Source of the DNA: Leucobacter sp. UCMA 4100
GTDB taxonomy: Bacteria > Actinomycetota > Actinomycetes > Actinomycetales > Microbacteriaceae
Assembly: GCF_027853335.1 (NCBI RefSeq)
Contig: NZ_JAFEUS010000002.1
Location: 2,216,514-2,280,513, forward strand
Direction of reading: 5' to 3'
Length of the DNA: 64,000 bases
Part shown: piece after piece, positions 18,131-26,974 of the stretch
Position numbering within the stretch: the stretch's first letter is position 1
Layout: each line of letters opens with the position of its first letter
Position numbers and translations under genes: made by a program
Notes under the pieces: model-generated
What the model was told of the DNA's origin: nothing
Database searches by the model: none
The model's input: only the letters and a program-made list of their open reading frames with translations

Positions 18131-19737
18131 TTTTACGTGCCGACGGCAAAGAAGCCGGGCTCGCGCTGCTCACGGTCGAGGAACGCCTTGGTAGTGACGT
18201 GATGAAGGTCGAACTGCCGCCGGGTGCTCAGAGCCCTCTCGTTCGTTCGCTCGACCTCTATGATGCCTCGAGCTCCGCCCAGTCGAATGACCAGGGCGGG
18301 GGAGGGATGCTGCTCTGTCTCGTCTCGGCCGAGGCGATGCGTGAGCGCGAGGTTCAGCGTGCCCTCGACTTTGCGGTCGCGAGTGAGTGTGCAGCGGTCG
18401 TGACGAAACTCTCTGACGAGGGAGCGCGCAGTGTGATTGAAGCGAAAATTCTTAACGCTGGCCTTGCGTCGGTGGCGTTGCACCCTGATGTTGGCTGGCG
18501 GGAGTTTGACGGGCTGCTTACGACCACGCTTGGCGAACACGCACAGTCGCTCACCCTCGCCCCGTCGGTTGGCGACAAGCTCTTTGCCCTCGCGAACACC
18601 GTGGCTCGGGTGTTCGGCGGATCGGTCGCGATCGAAGACCACCAACGCAGCATTCTCGCCCACTCTTCGGTCTCGGGCCAAGCCATCGACGAGTTGCGTA
18701 CAACGGGCATCTTGTTTCGTCGCGCGGGTGACGCACCCGTCAATGAGGATCGCTACCGCAGAGTGTTCGAAGCCGAGGGTCCCGTGCGGTTCATTCGATA
18801 CGGAGACTATCTGCCACGAGTAGCGATCGCGGTTCGGGCGGGTACTATTCCACTCGGATCGATCTGGGCCCTCGATCCGCAAGCAGATACTGAGGCCGAG
18901 GGCGCAGCGCTCGCCGAAGCGAAGACGCAGGTGCTTGAACAGGCGGCTACGATGGCCGCGGGAACGCTACTCGAGGCGTGGAAAGCGACGAATCGCTCAA
19001 CGTCTCGCAGGGAGTCGGCGCTACGCAGGGTGCTCATTGCTGCCGCCCAGCAGGGCGATCGTGAAGCGCTCGATCCGACGGGGGAAGCGGCGGGGGTAAT
19101 TCTCGTTGCCGAGGTTGCTGCCGGCCCACGCTCGGCCGGGCGTATCGCTGAGGCGAGGGGAGTGTTTGCGAGGCATCTTGCGATGTATATTCCGAACGTT
19201 GTTGTTTCGGCAGAAGCCAACGAGATCATCGCCCTGTGCCCCACCGAGCGCGTCGACGAGGTGCGTGGGTGGGCGCTTGAAGCGCTCGCCGACCTCTCTG
19301 CCGACACCGCCAGCGGCCTTCGCGTCGGCGTGAGCGATCCGCACACGATTACGACACGGCTGCCCTTCGCAGTGAACGAAGCGCGCGATGTTGCGAAGCA
19401 CTCACGTGATGTGGCTGAACCAGTGGGCACGGTTGCCGGGGTTCGCACCCAGCTGTTTCTGGCTGCCTGCCGAGCCCAGCTCGACCTTGACGACCGGCTG
19501 ATGCTGCCAGAAGTGCGAGAGTTGCTCGACGCGGGCGAGGGTCGCCAGCAGCTCATCGAGACGTTCATTGAGTGGCTTGCGGCGGCGGGAAACGTGGGCA
19601 GAGCCGCAGAGCAGTTACGGGTGCACGAGCAAACCGTGCGCTACCGGCTGCGGCGGCTACGCGAGCTCTTGCCGCTCGAAGGTGCCCGCCCTGATTACTT
19701 GCTTGCGCTCTGGTCACAGTTGCGTTGCGCGCGCTGA
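18109..19737 (+). CDS. PucR-family transcriptional regulator
   Basis: A 542-residue regulator with an N-terminal PucR-type sensory region (about residues 8-130), a middle GGDEF-like/CdaR region (about 290-430), and a C-terminal HTH_30 domain near residues 485-535. The last reads GNVGRAAEQLRVHEQTVRYR followed by LRRLRELL, the diagnostic PucR helix-turn-helix. Family members usually activate nitrogen or amino-acid catabolic genes. It is divergent from the decarboxylase/transport cassette across a 124-base gap that carries a dyad, so that cassette is its likely target. Confidence 0.88.
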   Translation: MSVLKPIILRADGKEAGLALLTVEERLGSDVMKVELPPGAQSPLVRSLDLYDASSSAQSNDQGGGGMLLCLVSAEAMREREVQRALDFAVASECAAVVTKLSDEGARSVIEAKILNAGLASVALHPDVGWREFDGLLTTTLGEHAQSLTLAPSVGDKLFALANTVARVFGGSVAIEDHQRSILAHSSVSGQAIDELRTTGILFRRAGDAPVNEDRYRRVFEAEGPVRFIRYGDYLPRVAIAVRAGTIPLGSIWALDPQADTEAEGAALAEAKTQVLEQAATMAAGTLLEAWKATNRSTSRRESALRRVLIAAAQQGDREALDPTGEAAGVILVAEVAAGPRSAGRIAEARGVFARHLAMYIPNVVVSAEANEIIALCPTERVDEVRGWALEALADLSADTASGLRVGVSDPHTITTRLPFAVNEARDVAKHSRDVAEPVGTVAGVRTQLFLAACRAQLDLDDRLMLPEVRELLDAGEGRQQLIETFIEWLAAAGNVGRAAEQLRVHEQTVRYRLRRLRELLPLEGARPDYLLALWSQLRCAR

Positions 19738-19753
19738 GGGCATGAGAGAGCGA

Positions 19754-20587
19754 TTATCGGAGGGCGAGAGCAGCATTCATGAGGCCGCGAACCGCCTCCC
19801 TGGTGTCATTCGCTCGGCAGCCGATAACTATTGCGCTGGGTGACGCGTCGGCCACCGGCACGTATGCGACACCCTCTGCGGGGGCTCCCGCGAGTGAACG
19901 AGGCAGCACCGCGATCACACGGCCGAGGCGCACTAGCGGCATGAGCTCGGTGACGCTTGTCACGGTATGGGCACCGGTCGTTTCGCTGCGGTCAAAAGAC
20001 CACTGGGCGAACATCTCGCCGTCGAGCTCGGCAGTGTCAACGCTTGCTCGGCTTGCGAAGCGGTGATGAGAGGGGAGCAGCGCGATCCGCCCTTCTTTGT
20101 GAATGGTGATCGTCGTGAGCCCTGCCGTGTCTTCGAACGGGGTGTAGAGCAGCGCGGCATCGGCGAGACCTTCGCGAACGAGCGAAGCCCGCTCTGCTCC
20201 TGGGTGAAACAGGATGTCGACTTGTCTCGCTCCGGGGTGCTGCGCGTATCCTTCCAAAAGGGCCGAGAGAGCCCCGCCGTCTCCGCCTGGTTTCATCGCC
20301 AAGCGAAGGGAAGCGGTTTCGCTTGCCCTTCGGGCGGCGCGAGCGGCAGCATCAATTGCGTTGAGTGCGTGCCGCCCGTGTTCGAGGAGGGCTTCGCCTG
20401 CCGGTGTCAGGGCGACGCTTCTGCTCGTGCGGGCGAAGAGTTCAACACCGAGACGTTTCTCTAAGCGTTGGACCGCTTTCGAGAGGGCCGGCTGGGCGAG
20501 GTGCAGTGTCTCTGCTGCGCGGCCGAAATGCAACTCTTCAGCGACCACAACAAAATAGTTGAGGTCGCGTACTTCGAGGTAATCCAT
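19754..20587 (-). CDS. LysR-family transcriptional regulator
   Basis: A 277-residue LysR-type regulator. The N-terminal winged helix-turn-helix is clear: DLNYFVVVAEELHFGRAAET, LHLAQPALSKAVQRLEKRLG, then LFARTSRSVALTPAG. A periplasmic-binding-fold effector domain fills the rest; it is slightly shorter than the usual 290-300. It is transcribed away from a small Dabb-protein gene across 70 bases, the classic arrangement for a LysR regulator and its target. The effector is unknown. Confidence 0.9.
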   Translation of the reverse strand: MDYLEVRDLNYFVVVAEELHFGRAAETLHLAQPALSKAVQRLEKRLGVELFARTSRSVALTPAGEALLEHGRHALNAIDAAARAARRASETASLRLAMKPGGDGGALSALLEGYAQHPGARQVDILFHPGAERASLVREGLADAALLYTPFEDTAGLTTITIHKEGRIALLPSHHRFASRASVDTAELDGEMFAQWSFDRSETTGAHTVTSVTELMPLVRLGRVIAVLPRSLAGAPAEGVAYVPVADASPSAIVIGCRANDTREAVRGLMNAALALR

Positions 20588-20657
20588 TCCTGCAGGGTAT
20601 CAATGTTGCCTCAAGTGGTATTGGACGTGGGCGTGAACGAGTGTTTTTCTTAATGGT

Positions 20658-20975
20658 ATGTACAAACACACAATGCTCGTATCATTTACGCAATCCATCA
20701 CCGACGCCGACCTTGATCAGTTCCTTCAAGATATTGAACAGTCGATGATGCAAACAGGAGTCGTGAAAGATGTCACGAAAGCCCGCCATGTTCCGGTCGA
20801 AGGAGAAGAACAGATTCCCGCCTTCATCGCAACCGCCGTGCTGACGTTTACGGTTGAAAGCCGCGAAGACCTTGCCGCGCTCTTTTCGGCACCGGGGGCT
20901 ATCGAGGTGATCCACAAGTGGAAGGCCGATCACCCGTATCAGGTCGCGTGGGTGAATTCCGAGGCACACGAGTGA
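20658..20975 (+). CDS. Dabb (dimeric alpha+beta barrel) domain protein
   Basis: A 105-residue protein of the ABM/Dabb ferredoxin-like fold: it opens with YKHTMLVSFTQSITDADLDQ and ends with a strand after a helix containing IEVIHKWKADHPY. Members are small dimeric barrels linked to stress responses, haem or aromatic substrates; no catalytic residue can be assigned here. It is divergent from the LysR gene and shares a GTGA overlap with the following small membrane-protein gene, so the two are probably translated together. Confidence 0.65.
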   Translation: MYKHTMLVSFTQSITDADLDQFLQDIEQSMMQTGVVKDVTKARHVPVEGEEQIPAFIATAVLTFTVESREDLAALFSAPGAIEVIHKWKADHPYQVAWVNSEAHE

Positions 20976-21262
20976 CCACCGGCGTTGAACCTGACGTTCC
21001 CCTGGCGCGCAAGCGCATGTTGCCTCAACGGTATAAAGTTGCGCTGCTCAACTGGGTCTCGGTTTACCCTTTGATTACTTTGCTGCTCTGGGTCGGTGAG
21101 CCCATCACTCGACGTGTGCCGGTGTATGTGACCACGCTGGTGCTCTCACTCACGCTGGTGTGTCTCCTGACGTTCGTTGTGAGCCCGATCATGATGAGAC
21201 TCTTTGCAAACTGGCTACAACCGGGTGACGAGGTCTCTCGCGATAAGGCGCACCTGAGGTAA
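20972..21262 (+). CDS. Two-helix membrane protein, C-terminal part of ABM-type membrane proteins
   Basis: A 96-residue protein starting at GTG 20972, which gives a GTGA overlap with the Dabb gene stop. A basic stretch (RKRMLPQRYKVALL) leads to two hydrophobic helices at about 30-48 and 55-78, followed by MMRLFANWLQPG. This pattern resembles the C-terminal membrane part of larger proteins in which an antibiotic-biosynthesis-monooxygenase domain is fused to two helices. Here a barrel protein and the membrane part are encoded separately but adjacently. Function unknown; possibly it tethers the Dabb protein to the membrane. Confidence 0.6.
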   Translation: MTTGVEPDVPLARKRMLPQRYKVALLNWVSVYPLITLLLWVGEPITRRVPVYVTTLVLSLTLVCLLTFVVSPIMMRLFANWLQPGDEVSRDKAHLR

Positions 21263-21279
21263 GTGCGAAAAGAAAGAAA

Positions 21280-21332
21280 AGGGGTGGTGCGGCTCGGCTC
21301 TCACGACATGAGAACCGAGCCGCACCACCCCT
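21280..21332. terminator. Terminator hairpin between the Dabb operon and tRNA-Arg
   Basis: An 18-bp perfect stem (21280-21297 with 21315-21332, AGGGGTGGTGCGGCTCGG and its complement) lies between convergent transcription units. On the minus strand it is followed by a T-rich tract (complement of GAAAAGAAAGAAA), so it fits best as the tRNA terminator and probably serves both sides. Confidence 0.75.
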
Positions 21333-21341
21333 GTATATGCG

Positions 21342-21414
21342 TGCCCCCGGAGGGATTCGAACCCCCGACCTACGGTACCGGAAACCGGCGCTCTATCCCC
21401 TGAGCTACGGAGGC
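21342..21414 (-). tRNA. tRNA-Arg (anticodon CCG)
   Basis: The minus strand folds into a 73-base tRNA: acceptor GCCTCCG with CGGGGGC, a D-arm with GCTC/GAGC, an anticodon loop TTCCGGT carrying CCG at positions 34-36, and a T-arm with GGTTCGAATCC. The first anticodon-stem pair (27-43) is a C-T mismatch. The discriminator is A and CCA is not encoded. It reads CGG codons. The gene is 118 bases upstream of argS in the opposite direction. Confidence 0.95.
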
Positions 21415-21518
21415 AGGTCGTTACAACTTTTCAAGCTTAGCGCACCGCCGGGGCCGGTGTGTAATGCTCGGCACGGCTGCTGCTCGCGACCTGAGCGCGG
21501 TGGGTGCCCGAATCGAAG

Positions 21519-21524
21519 TAGACT
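21519..21524 (+). promoter_or_regulatory. Leaderless-type -10 box of argS
   Basis: TAGACT lies eight bases before the argS ATG at 21533; no ribosome-binding site intervenes. Confidence 0.5.
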
Positions 21525-21532
21525 ATTGAGCT

Positions 21533-23194
21533 ATGACACCGAAAGATCTTCAAGCAGCACTTCTCACCATCGTGACCGATGTCATTGCCTCACGCGGCAG
21601 TGACATCGAGGTAACCGAGGCCGACGTGCAGCTCGAGCGACCGAAGAGCCGCGATCACGGTGACTGGGCCTCAAACGTGGCGATGAAGTTCGCGAAGCGT
21701 CTTGGCACGAACCCGCGTGAGCTCGCCGAGGATATTGCCGCGAAGCTCGCAGAGCTCGACGGTATTGCCAAAGCAGAGGTTGCAGGCCCAGGCTTTATCA
21801 ACATGACGTTTGACGCGGCGAGCGCGGGGGCAACCGCCAAGCTCGTTGTCGAACAGGGCGAAGCATATGGCCGCAGCGATGTGCTCGCAGGCCACAACAT
21901 CAACATGGAGTTTGTCTCGGCGAACCCGACCGGTCCGCTGCACATGGGGCACACCCGTTGGGCCGCGCTCGGCGACTCGATTGCCCGGGTGCTGCGTGCC
22001 GCGGGTGCCGAGGTGACGAACGAGTACTACATTAACGACGCCGGCGCCCAGATGGACAAGTTCGGTCGCTCGGTTCTCGCAGCAGCCCTTGGCGAGCCGG
22101 CCCCCGAAGATGCCTACCCTGGCGAGTACATTACGAACCTCGGCAAGCGCATCATCGAGGCCCGCCCCGACCTCGGCGACCTGCCGCGCGACGAGGCACT
22201 CGCCGAAGCGAGCGAGATCGGCTATCAGCTGCAGCTCGCCGAGATCAAAGACTCACTCGAGCGGTTCAACGTGCACTTCGACGTGTTCTTCTCAGAGCGC
22301 ACGATGCATGCGCCGGGCGAGAACGGTGCGCCGAGCGCGATCGAAAATGCTATGGAGCGCCTGCGCGAGCAGGGCCACGTTTACGAAGAAGACGACGCGA
22401 CCTGGGTTCGCACGACGGCCTTCGGCGATGACAAAGACCGCGTGTTTACCCGCGGCAACGGAATCTTCACCTACTTCGCCGCAGATGCCGCCTACTATCT
22501 TTCGAAGATGGATCGCGGCTTCGGTGAGAAGATCTACCTGCTCGGAGCCGATCACCACGGCTACGTTGGTCGCCTCAAGGCGATCGCGGGCGCCGCTGGC
22601 GATAACCCCGAGACCGATATTTCGGTGCTCATCGGTCAGCTCGTGAACCTCAACGGTGCACGCCTCTCGAAGCGTGCAGGCAACATTATTGAGCTCGACG
22701 ACCTGCTCGAGTGGCTCGGCTCTGACGCGCTGCGTTACTGGCTTGCGCGCTACCCAGCAGATTCGCCGCTCGCGCTTGACGGTGAGCAGCTGCGAAGCCG
22801 CACGAACGACAACCCTGTCTTCTACGTGCAGTACGCGCATGCTCGTTCACAGGCCGTTGCCCGGAACGCGGCGGCAGCTGGCATCGACCGTAGCGCCTTC
22901 GCGCCTGAGCTGCTCGTGCACGACACCGAGAACGATCTGCTCGGCAAGCTGCAGGAGTACCCGCGCATCGTGGCCTGGTCGGCCGAGCTGCGCGAACCGC
23001 ACCGCATCGCACGCTACCTCGAAGAGCTTGCCGCGTCATTTAACCGCTGGTACGACAGCTGCCGCGTGATCCCCCTCGCCGATGCTCCCGTTGAAGATCT
23101 GCACTGCACGCGTCTCTGGCTCAACGATGCCACCGGTATCGTGCTGCGCAACGGTCTCGACCTGCTCGGCGTGAGCGCGCCAGAGCGCATGTGA
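21533..23194 (+). CDS. argS: Arginyl-tRNA synthetase
   Basis: Class I aminoacyl-tRNA synthetase charging tRNA-Arg. The 553-residue protein has the HIGH-type motif as NPTGPLHMGHTRWAALGDS (about residue 130), EYYINDAGAQMDKFGRS, the ADHHGYVGRLKA segment, a degenerate KMSKS region (LSKRAGNIIELDDLL) and a C-terminal DALR anticodon-binding domain (NPVFYVQYAHARSQAV). The length is standard. It is adjacent to tRNA-Arg(CCG) and overlaps the next gene by one base. Confidence 0.96.
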   Translation: MTPKDLQAALLTIVTDVIASRGSDIEVTEADVQLERPKSRDHGDWASNVAMKFAKRLGTNPRELAEDIAAKLAELDGIAKAEVAGPGFINMTFDAASAGATAKLVVEQGEAYGRSDVLAGHNINMEFVSANPTGPLHMGHTRWAALGDSIARVLRAAGAEVTNEYYINDAGAQMDKFGRSVLAAALGEPAPEDAYPGEYITNLGKRIIEARPDLGDLPRDEALAEASEIGYQLQLAEIKDSLERFNVHFDVFFSERTMHAPGENGAPSAIENAMERLREQGHVYEEDDATWVRTTAFGDDKDRVFTRGNGIFTYFAADAAYYLSKMDRGFGEKIYLLGADHHGYVGRLKAIAGAAGDNPETDISVLIGQLVNLNGARLSKRAGNIIELDDLLEWLGSDALRYWLARYPADSPLALDGEQLRSRTNDNPVFYVQYAHARSQAVARNAAAAGIDRSAFAPELLVHDTENDLLGKLQEYPRIVAWSAELREPHRIARYLEELAASFNRWYDSCRVIPLADAPVEDLHCTRLWLNDATGIVLRNGLDLLGVSAPERM

Positions 23195-23958
23195 TGGCCA
23201 CGAAACGTCCTAAAAAGCGGGGGTGGATCGCGGCCGTTACGACGGTCTCGATCCTCGCCCTCCTGCTCGGGGGAACCGAGCTTGTGATGCGTCAGGTCGT
23301 GCCAAAGACGATGGCCGACCTGGCTCGTGAAGCGGTGGGGTTGAGCGAAGACCACCCAGTCGACGTTGAGATTTCGGGTTACCTCACGCCGCAGGTCATC
23401 TTCGGGACCTTTTCGAAGGTGCAGATGAGCGCAGAGAGTGTGCCCTTCGCCGATGGGATTCGCGCTTCGGTCACCGCGAACGCGCGCGATCTGCCTCGCG
23501 ATCCCTCGAAGCATGAACTTGGCGAAACGACACTCACGGCAACGTTTACCGAGCAAGAACTGACCGAGGTGCTGCAGACGCTCAGTAAGGGTGTGGGGCA
23601 GCGGCTCATTATTGACGGTGACCAGCTCTCGATTGACAATGAGCTATCACTGTTCGGGCAGAAAGTTCCGGTTTCTGTAACATTTGAGCCCTCTGTGGTC
23701 GATCATCAGCTCCATATTGAACCGATCGCGGTCGACGCGGCGGGCATTCTGTCGCTCGGAGTGGACCAGCTCGCAGACTTTCCACTCTTCGCTGATTTCG
23801 CCAATGGGGTCGATATTTGCGTTGCGAGTTATATGCCCGCGGGGGTTCAGCTCGACGGGCTCTCACTCTCGACGACCAAAAAGCTCTCGGTTACGCTCTC
23901 TGCCGACCCACGAATAGGAATCGACGAAACGCTCCAAGAACTCGGCAGCTGCGACTAG
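23194..23958 (+). CDS. DUF2993 family protein, membrane-anchored (LmeA-like)
   Basis: A 254-residue protein with one N-terminal membrane helix (about residues 12-30) after a basic KRPKKRG start. The rest is a DUF2993 domain, whose studied mycobacterial member LmeA binds phospholipids and supports lipomannan elongation (family knowledge). Visible landmarks are VDVEISGYLTPQVIFGTFSK, VQMSAESVPF and a C-terminal Cys. ATG 23194 overlaps the argS stop by one base; a GTG at 23191 is equally possible. It lies between argS and lysA, probably in one operon. Confidence 0.72.
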   Translation: MATKRPKKRGWIAAVTTVSILALLLGGTELVMRQVVPKTMADLAREAVGLSEDHPVDVEISGYLTPQVIFGTFSKVQMSAESVPFADGIRASVTANARDLPRDPSKHELGETTLTATFTEQELTEVLQTLSKGVGQRLIIDGDQLSIDNELSLFGQKVPVSVTFEPSVVDHQLHIEPIAVDAAGILSLGVDQLADFPLFADFANGVDICVASYMPAGVQLDGLSLSTTKKLSVTLSADPRIGIDETLQELGSCD

Positions 23959-23971
23959 CGATCTGTCACAC

Positions 23972-23993
23972 ATTCCCGCGGGGCTTCGGGAAT
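23972..23993 (+). terminator. Weak hairpin downstream of the DUF2993 gene
   Basis: ATTCCCG/CGGGAAT forms a 7-bp stem with an 8-base loop 13 bases after the stop codon, followed by TTGG. It could be a weak terminator or attenuator in the 185-base gap before lysA, which otherwise shows nothing I can assign. Confidence 0.35.
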
Positions 23994-24143
23994 TTGGTAG
24001 CCTTATCAAGTTGTTTCGAGGCGCAAACCTCGTTCGAATGGCTTCAGGGGTCAATCCGGGCTCGCTCGCCAGAAGAACTCACCATTCTCTGGCGGCTCGA
24101 TAGAACCTTATTCATGACTCACCATCGAGCGAGAGGCCCCCTG

Positions 24144-25523
24144 ATGACCGATGAAACACGCGTAGACATTGATGCCCGCGTTTTTCCGTCAACCGCACGC
24201 CGCGGCAGCCAGTGCGGGCAGATCAAGCTGCAGGGAGTGAAAGCGGGCGAGCTCATTGAGCAGTACGGCTCGCCGCTCTACGTCATCGATGAGCACGAAA
24301 CACGCACTCGGGCGCGCGAGACTCGCGAAGCGTTCGAACGCGCGTTTGGGCGTCACGGCGCAGAGGTCTCGGTGTACTACGCCTCGAAGGCAATGCTGGC
24401 CGTGGCTATTGCCGAGTGGGTGAGCGAAGAAGGCCTCGGCGTTGACGTTGCAACCGGGGGAGAGCTCGCGGTCGCGCTCGCGGCGGGAGTCGACCCGTCA
24501 CGCATCGGCGTTCACGGCAACAACAAGTCTGACGCCGAAATTCGACGTGCTGTCGAAGCTGGCGTCGGATCGATCGTGATTGATAGCCCCCAAGAGATCG
24601 CACGCGTTGCGCGGGCAGCCGAGGCAGCCAACACGAGGCAACCTGTCTTTTTGCGCGTCAATAGCGGGGTTCACGCCTCGACCCATAGCTACCTTGCCAC
24701 GAGTCACGAAGACCAAAAGTTTGGGGTGCCGCTCGTTCAGGCCGTCGCGCTCGCAACGGAGATTCGTTCGTATGCCTCGCTCGATTTTCGTGGCCTGCAC
24801 TGTCACATTGGGTCGCAGATTTTCGCGACCGATGGTTTTGCTGAATCAGCCAGGCGCCTCCTGAGCGTGTACGCCGAACTCGAGGCCGGGGGCACGGTTG
24901 CCGAGCTCAACCTTGGCGGGGGCTTCGGCATCGCCTACACCTCTGAAGAAGCTGAAGAAGCGCCCGAGATTGGTGCGCTCGCGACCCTCATCGCTGATGC
25001 GGTTGCCGCAAGCTGTGCCGAATACGGCCTCAACATTCCTCACATGTCATTCGAGCCGGGAAGGTCGATCATCGGCCCGGCTGGGGTGACCCTGTACACG
25101 GTCGGTACCACGAAACCCGTGACCCTGACCGAAGCAGACCCTCAAGACGAGGGCGCGGCAGAGCGCCTCTACGTGAGCGTCGATGGCGGTATGAGCGACA
25201 ACGCTCGGCCCGCGCTCTACGACTCGGTCTACGTCGCACGCATCGCTTCGCGGCTCAGCACCGCGGAGCCGATCCTCACGAGAGTGGTTGGTAAGCACTG
25301 CGAGGCGGGCGACGTGCTCATCGAGCGCGAGTGGCTGCCGGGCGATGTGCAGCCGGGCGACGTGCTTGCGGTACCGGCAACGGGTGCGTACTGCTGGGCG
25401 CTCTCAAGCAACTACAACTATGTGCCGAGGCCACCCGTGGTCGCCGTGCACAACGGAGCATCACGGCTCATCGTGCGAGGCCAAACAGAGGCCGACCTCG
25501 TTGCGCAGAGCGTGATCTCGTAA
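24144..25523 (+). CDS. lysA: Diaminopimelate decarboxylase
   Basis: Final enzyme of lysine synthesis: meso-diaminopimelate to L-lysine plus CO2, PLP-dependent. The 459-residue protein keeps all landmarks: YYASKAM (PLP Lys), HGNNKS, CHIGSQIF, GGGFGIAY, EPGRS, GGMSDNARPALYDS with the substrate-binding Arg and Tyr, and the catalytic CEAGD. The ATG at 24144 has GAGAGG eight bases upstream; the frame is open for 300 bases further 5' but without family-like sequence. hom follows 32 bases later, as in other actinobacterial lysA-hom clusters. Compare the altered paralogue at 16662-17984. Confidence 0.95.
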   Translation: MTDETRVDIDARVFPSTARRGSQCGQIKLQGVKAGELIEQYGSPLYVIDEHETRTRARETREAFERAFGRHGAEVSVYYASKAMLAVAIAEWVSEEGLGVDVATGGELAVALAAGVDPSRIGVHGNNKSDAEIRRAVEAGVGSIVIDSPQEIARVARAAEAANTRQPVFLRVNSGVHASTHSYLATSHEDQKFGVPLVQAVALATEIRSYASLDFRGLHCHIGSQIFATDGFAESARRLLSVYAELEAGGTVAELNLGGGFGIAYTSEEAEEAPEIGALATLIADAVAASCAEYGLNIPHMSFEPGRSIIGPAGVTLYTVGTTKPVTLTEADPQDEGAAERLYVSVDGGMSDNARPALYDSVYVARIASRLSTAEPILTRVVGKHCEAGDVLIEREWLPGDVQPGDVLAVPATGAYCWALSSNYNYVPRPPVVAVHNGASRLIVRGQTEADLVAQSVIS

Positions 25524-25555
25524 CCTCCCCCTTACGTGACAGAAATGGAGCCCCA

Positions 25556-26878
25556 GTGAACGGGTACAGAGACCTTCGAGTGGCATTGCTCGGAGCAGGA
25601 TCGGTTGGATCGCAGGTAGCCAGGCTCATTATTGAGCAGGGCGATGAGCTGGCCGCACGCGTGGGCGCGCGTCTCACGCTCGCAGGTATTGCCGTGCGTG
25701 ACATCGATGCTCAGCGAGACGTCGAGCTGCCGCGTGAACTCTTCACGACCGATGCCGAAACGCTCGTGCTCGGTGCCGACATCGTTGTTGAGCTCATGGG
25801 AGGGGTCGAGCCCGCTCGTACGCTGATTTTGCAGGCGATCGAGGCTGGAGCCGACGTGGTGACCGCGAACAAGGCGCTCATCGCCGAGTGCGGTGCAGAG
25901 CTCGCAGAGGCAACCGAGCGCGTTGGTGCGCAGCTCACTTACGAGGCGGCCGTCGCAGGCGCCATTCCCATTCTCAGGCCACTTCGCGAGAGCCTCGCAG
26001 GCGATCACATCACCCGTGTGCTTGGTATCGTGAATGGGTCGACGAACTACATTCTCGACCGCATGGATCGCTTTGGCGACAGTGCCGAGGATGCGATGAA
26101 GGTCGCTGCTGAGCTCGGTTTTCTCGAGGCTGACCCAACGCTCGACGTCGAGGGCTACGATGCCGCGCAGAAGGCGACGATTCTTGCCTCGATGGCCTTC
26201 CACACGAACGTGCCGGTCGATGCCGTGCACCGCGAGGGCATTACGGCGATTACGGCAGAACAGATCGAGACCGCAAAGCACGCCGGCCAGGTCATCAAGC
26301 TGCTCGCAATTGCCGAGCGCGTCGAAGCGCCCGACGGGAGCCTCGGAGTTTCAGCCCGGGTATACCCGGCTCTTATCAACCGTGACCACCCGCTTGCCGC
26401 AGTGCACGAGGGCAAGAACGCGGTCTTCGTCGAGGCAGAGGCCGCGGGCGAACTCATGTTTTACGGTGCGGGCGCTGGCGGTGTCGAAACCGCGAGCGCG
26501 GTGCTGGGCGACCTCGTTTCGACCGCGAAACGACACGTCGCTGGAGGGCCAGGCATTCAGATGTCAAACCATGCCCAGTACGAAATTTTGCCCGTCGAAG
26601 ACGTCTACACGCGGTACCTCATCATGCTCGAGGTCGCCGATGAGCCAGGCGTGCTTGCCTCTGTCGCGGGCATTCTTGCCGAGCAGGGGGTCAGCGCCGC
26701 GAGCGTGGAGCAGGCCCCCAGCAAATCTTCACGCGACGGCGAAGGGCCAAGAAACGCTACGCTGGTCATTGGTACCCACACCGCGCGCGAAGCGGCACTC
26801 GCTGCAACCGTGCGCGCGCTTGACGCGAGCGACGTTGTGCGGCACGTCACAAGCGTGCTGCGCATGGAGGGCAACTAA
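25556..26878 (+). CDS. hom: Homoserine dehydrogenase
   Basis: NAD(P)-dependent reduction of aspartate semialdehyde to homoserine, the branch point to threonine and methionine. The 440-residue protein shows the nucleotide-binding GAGSVGSQV near the N-terminus, VVTANKALIA, AAVAGAIPILRP, NGSTNYILDRM, the catalytic region GFLEADPTLDVEGYDAAQK, and a C-terminal ACT domain (LIMLEVADEPGVLASVA) that mediates threonine feedback in relatives. GTG 25556 follows GGAG. thrB comes next; thrC, which often lies between them, is absent. Confidence 0.95.
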   Translation: MNGYRDLRVALLGAGSVGSQVARLIIEQGDELAARVGARLTLAGIAVRDIDAQRDVELPRELFTTDAETLVLGADIVVELMGGVEPARTLILQAIEAGADVVTANKALIAECGAELAEATERVGAQLTYEAAVAGAIPILRPLRESLAGDHITRVLGIVNGSTNYILDRMDRFGDSAEDAMKVAAELGFLEADPTLDVEGYDAAQKATILASMAFHTNVPVDAVHREGITAITAEQIETAKHAGQVIKLLAIAERVEAPDGSLGVSARVYPALINRDHPLAAVHEGKNAVFVEAEAAGELMFYGAGAGGVETASAVLGDLVSTAKRHVAGGPGIQMSNHAQYEILPVEDVYTRYLIMLEVADEPGVLASVAGILAEQGVSAASVEQAPSKSSRDGEGPRNATLVIGTHTAREAALAATVRALDASDVVRHVTSVLRMEGN

Positions 26879-26931
26879 GCAGTTGTGACTCGCCGCAGTG
26901 AGTGATGCTTGCGGTGGGTCATAACCATTAC

Positions 26932-26951
26932 GGCCGTTCAGTGAAACGGCC
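26932..26951 (+). other. Short hairpin between hom and thrB
   Basis: GGCCGTT (26932-26938) pairs with AACGGCC (26945-26951) around a 6-base loop, 24 bases before the thrB start. No U-tract follows, so it may affect mRNA processing or relative expression rather than termination. Confidence 0.35.
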
Positions 26952-26974
26952 TCAAGACTTGAAAGAAGAGACAC

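Noticed and set aside
23959-24143. Lysine riboswitch upstream of lysA
   Set aside because: The gap is too short for the roughly 170-base L-box plus expression platform and none of its conserved elements is visible.
26879-26974. thrC remnant between hom and thrB
   Set aside because: The 96-base gap holds only a small hairpin and the thrB ribosome site; no threonine synthase sequence is recognisable.
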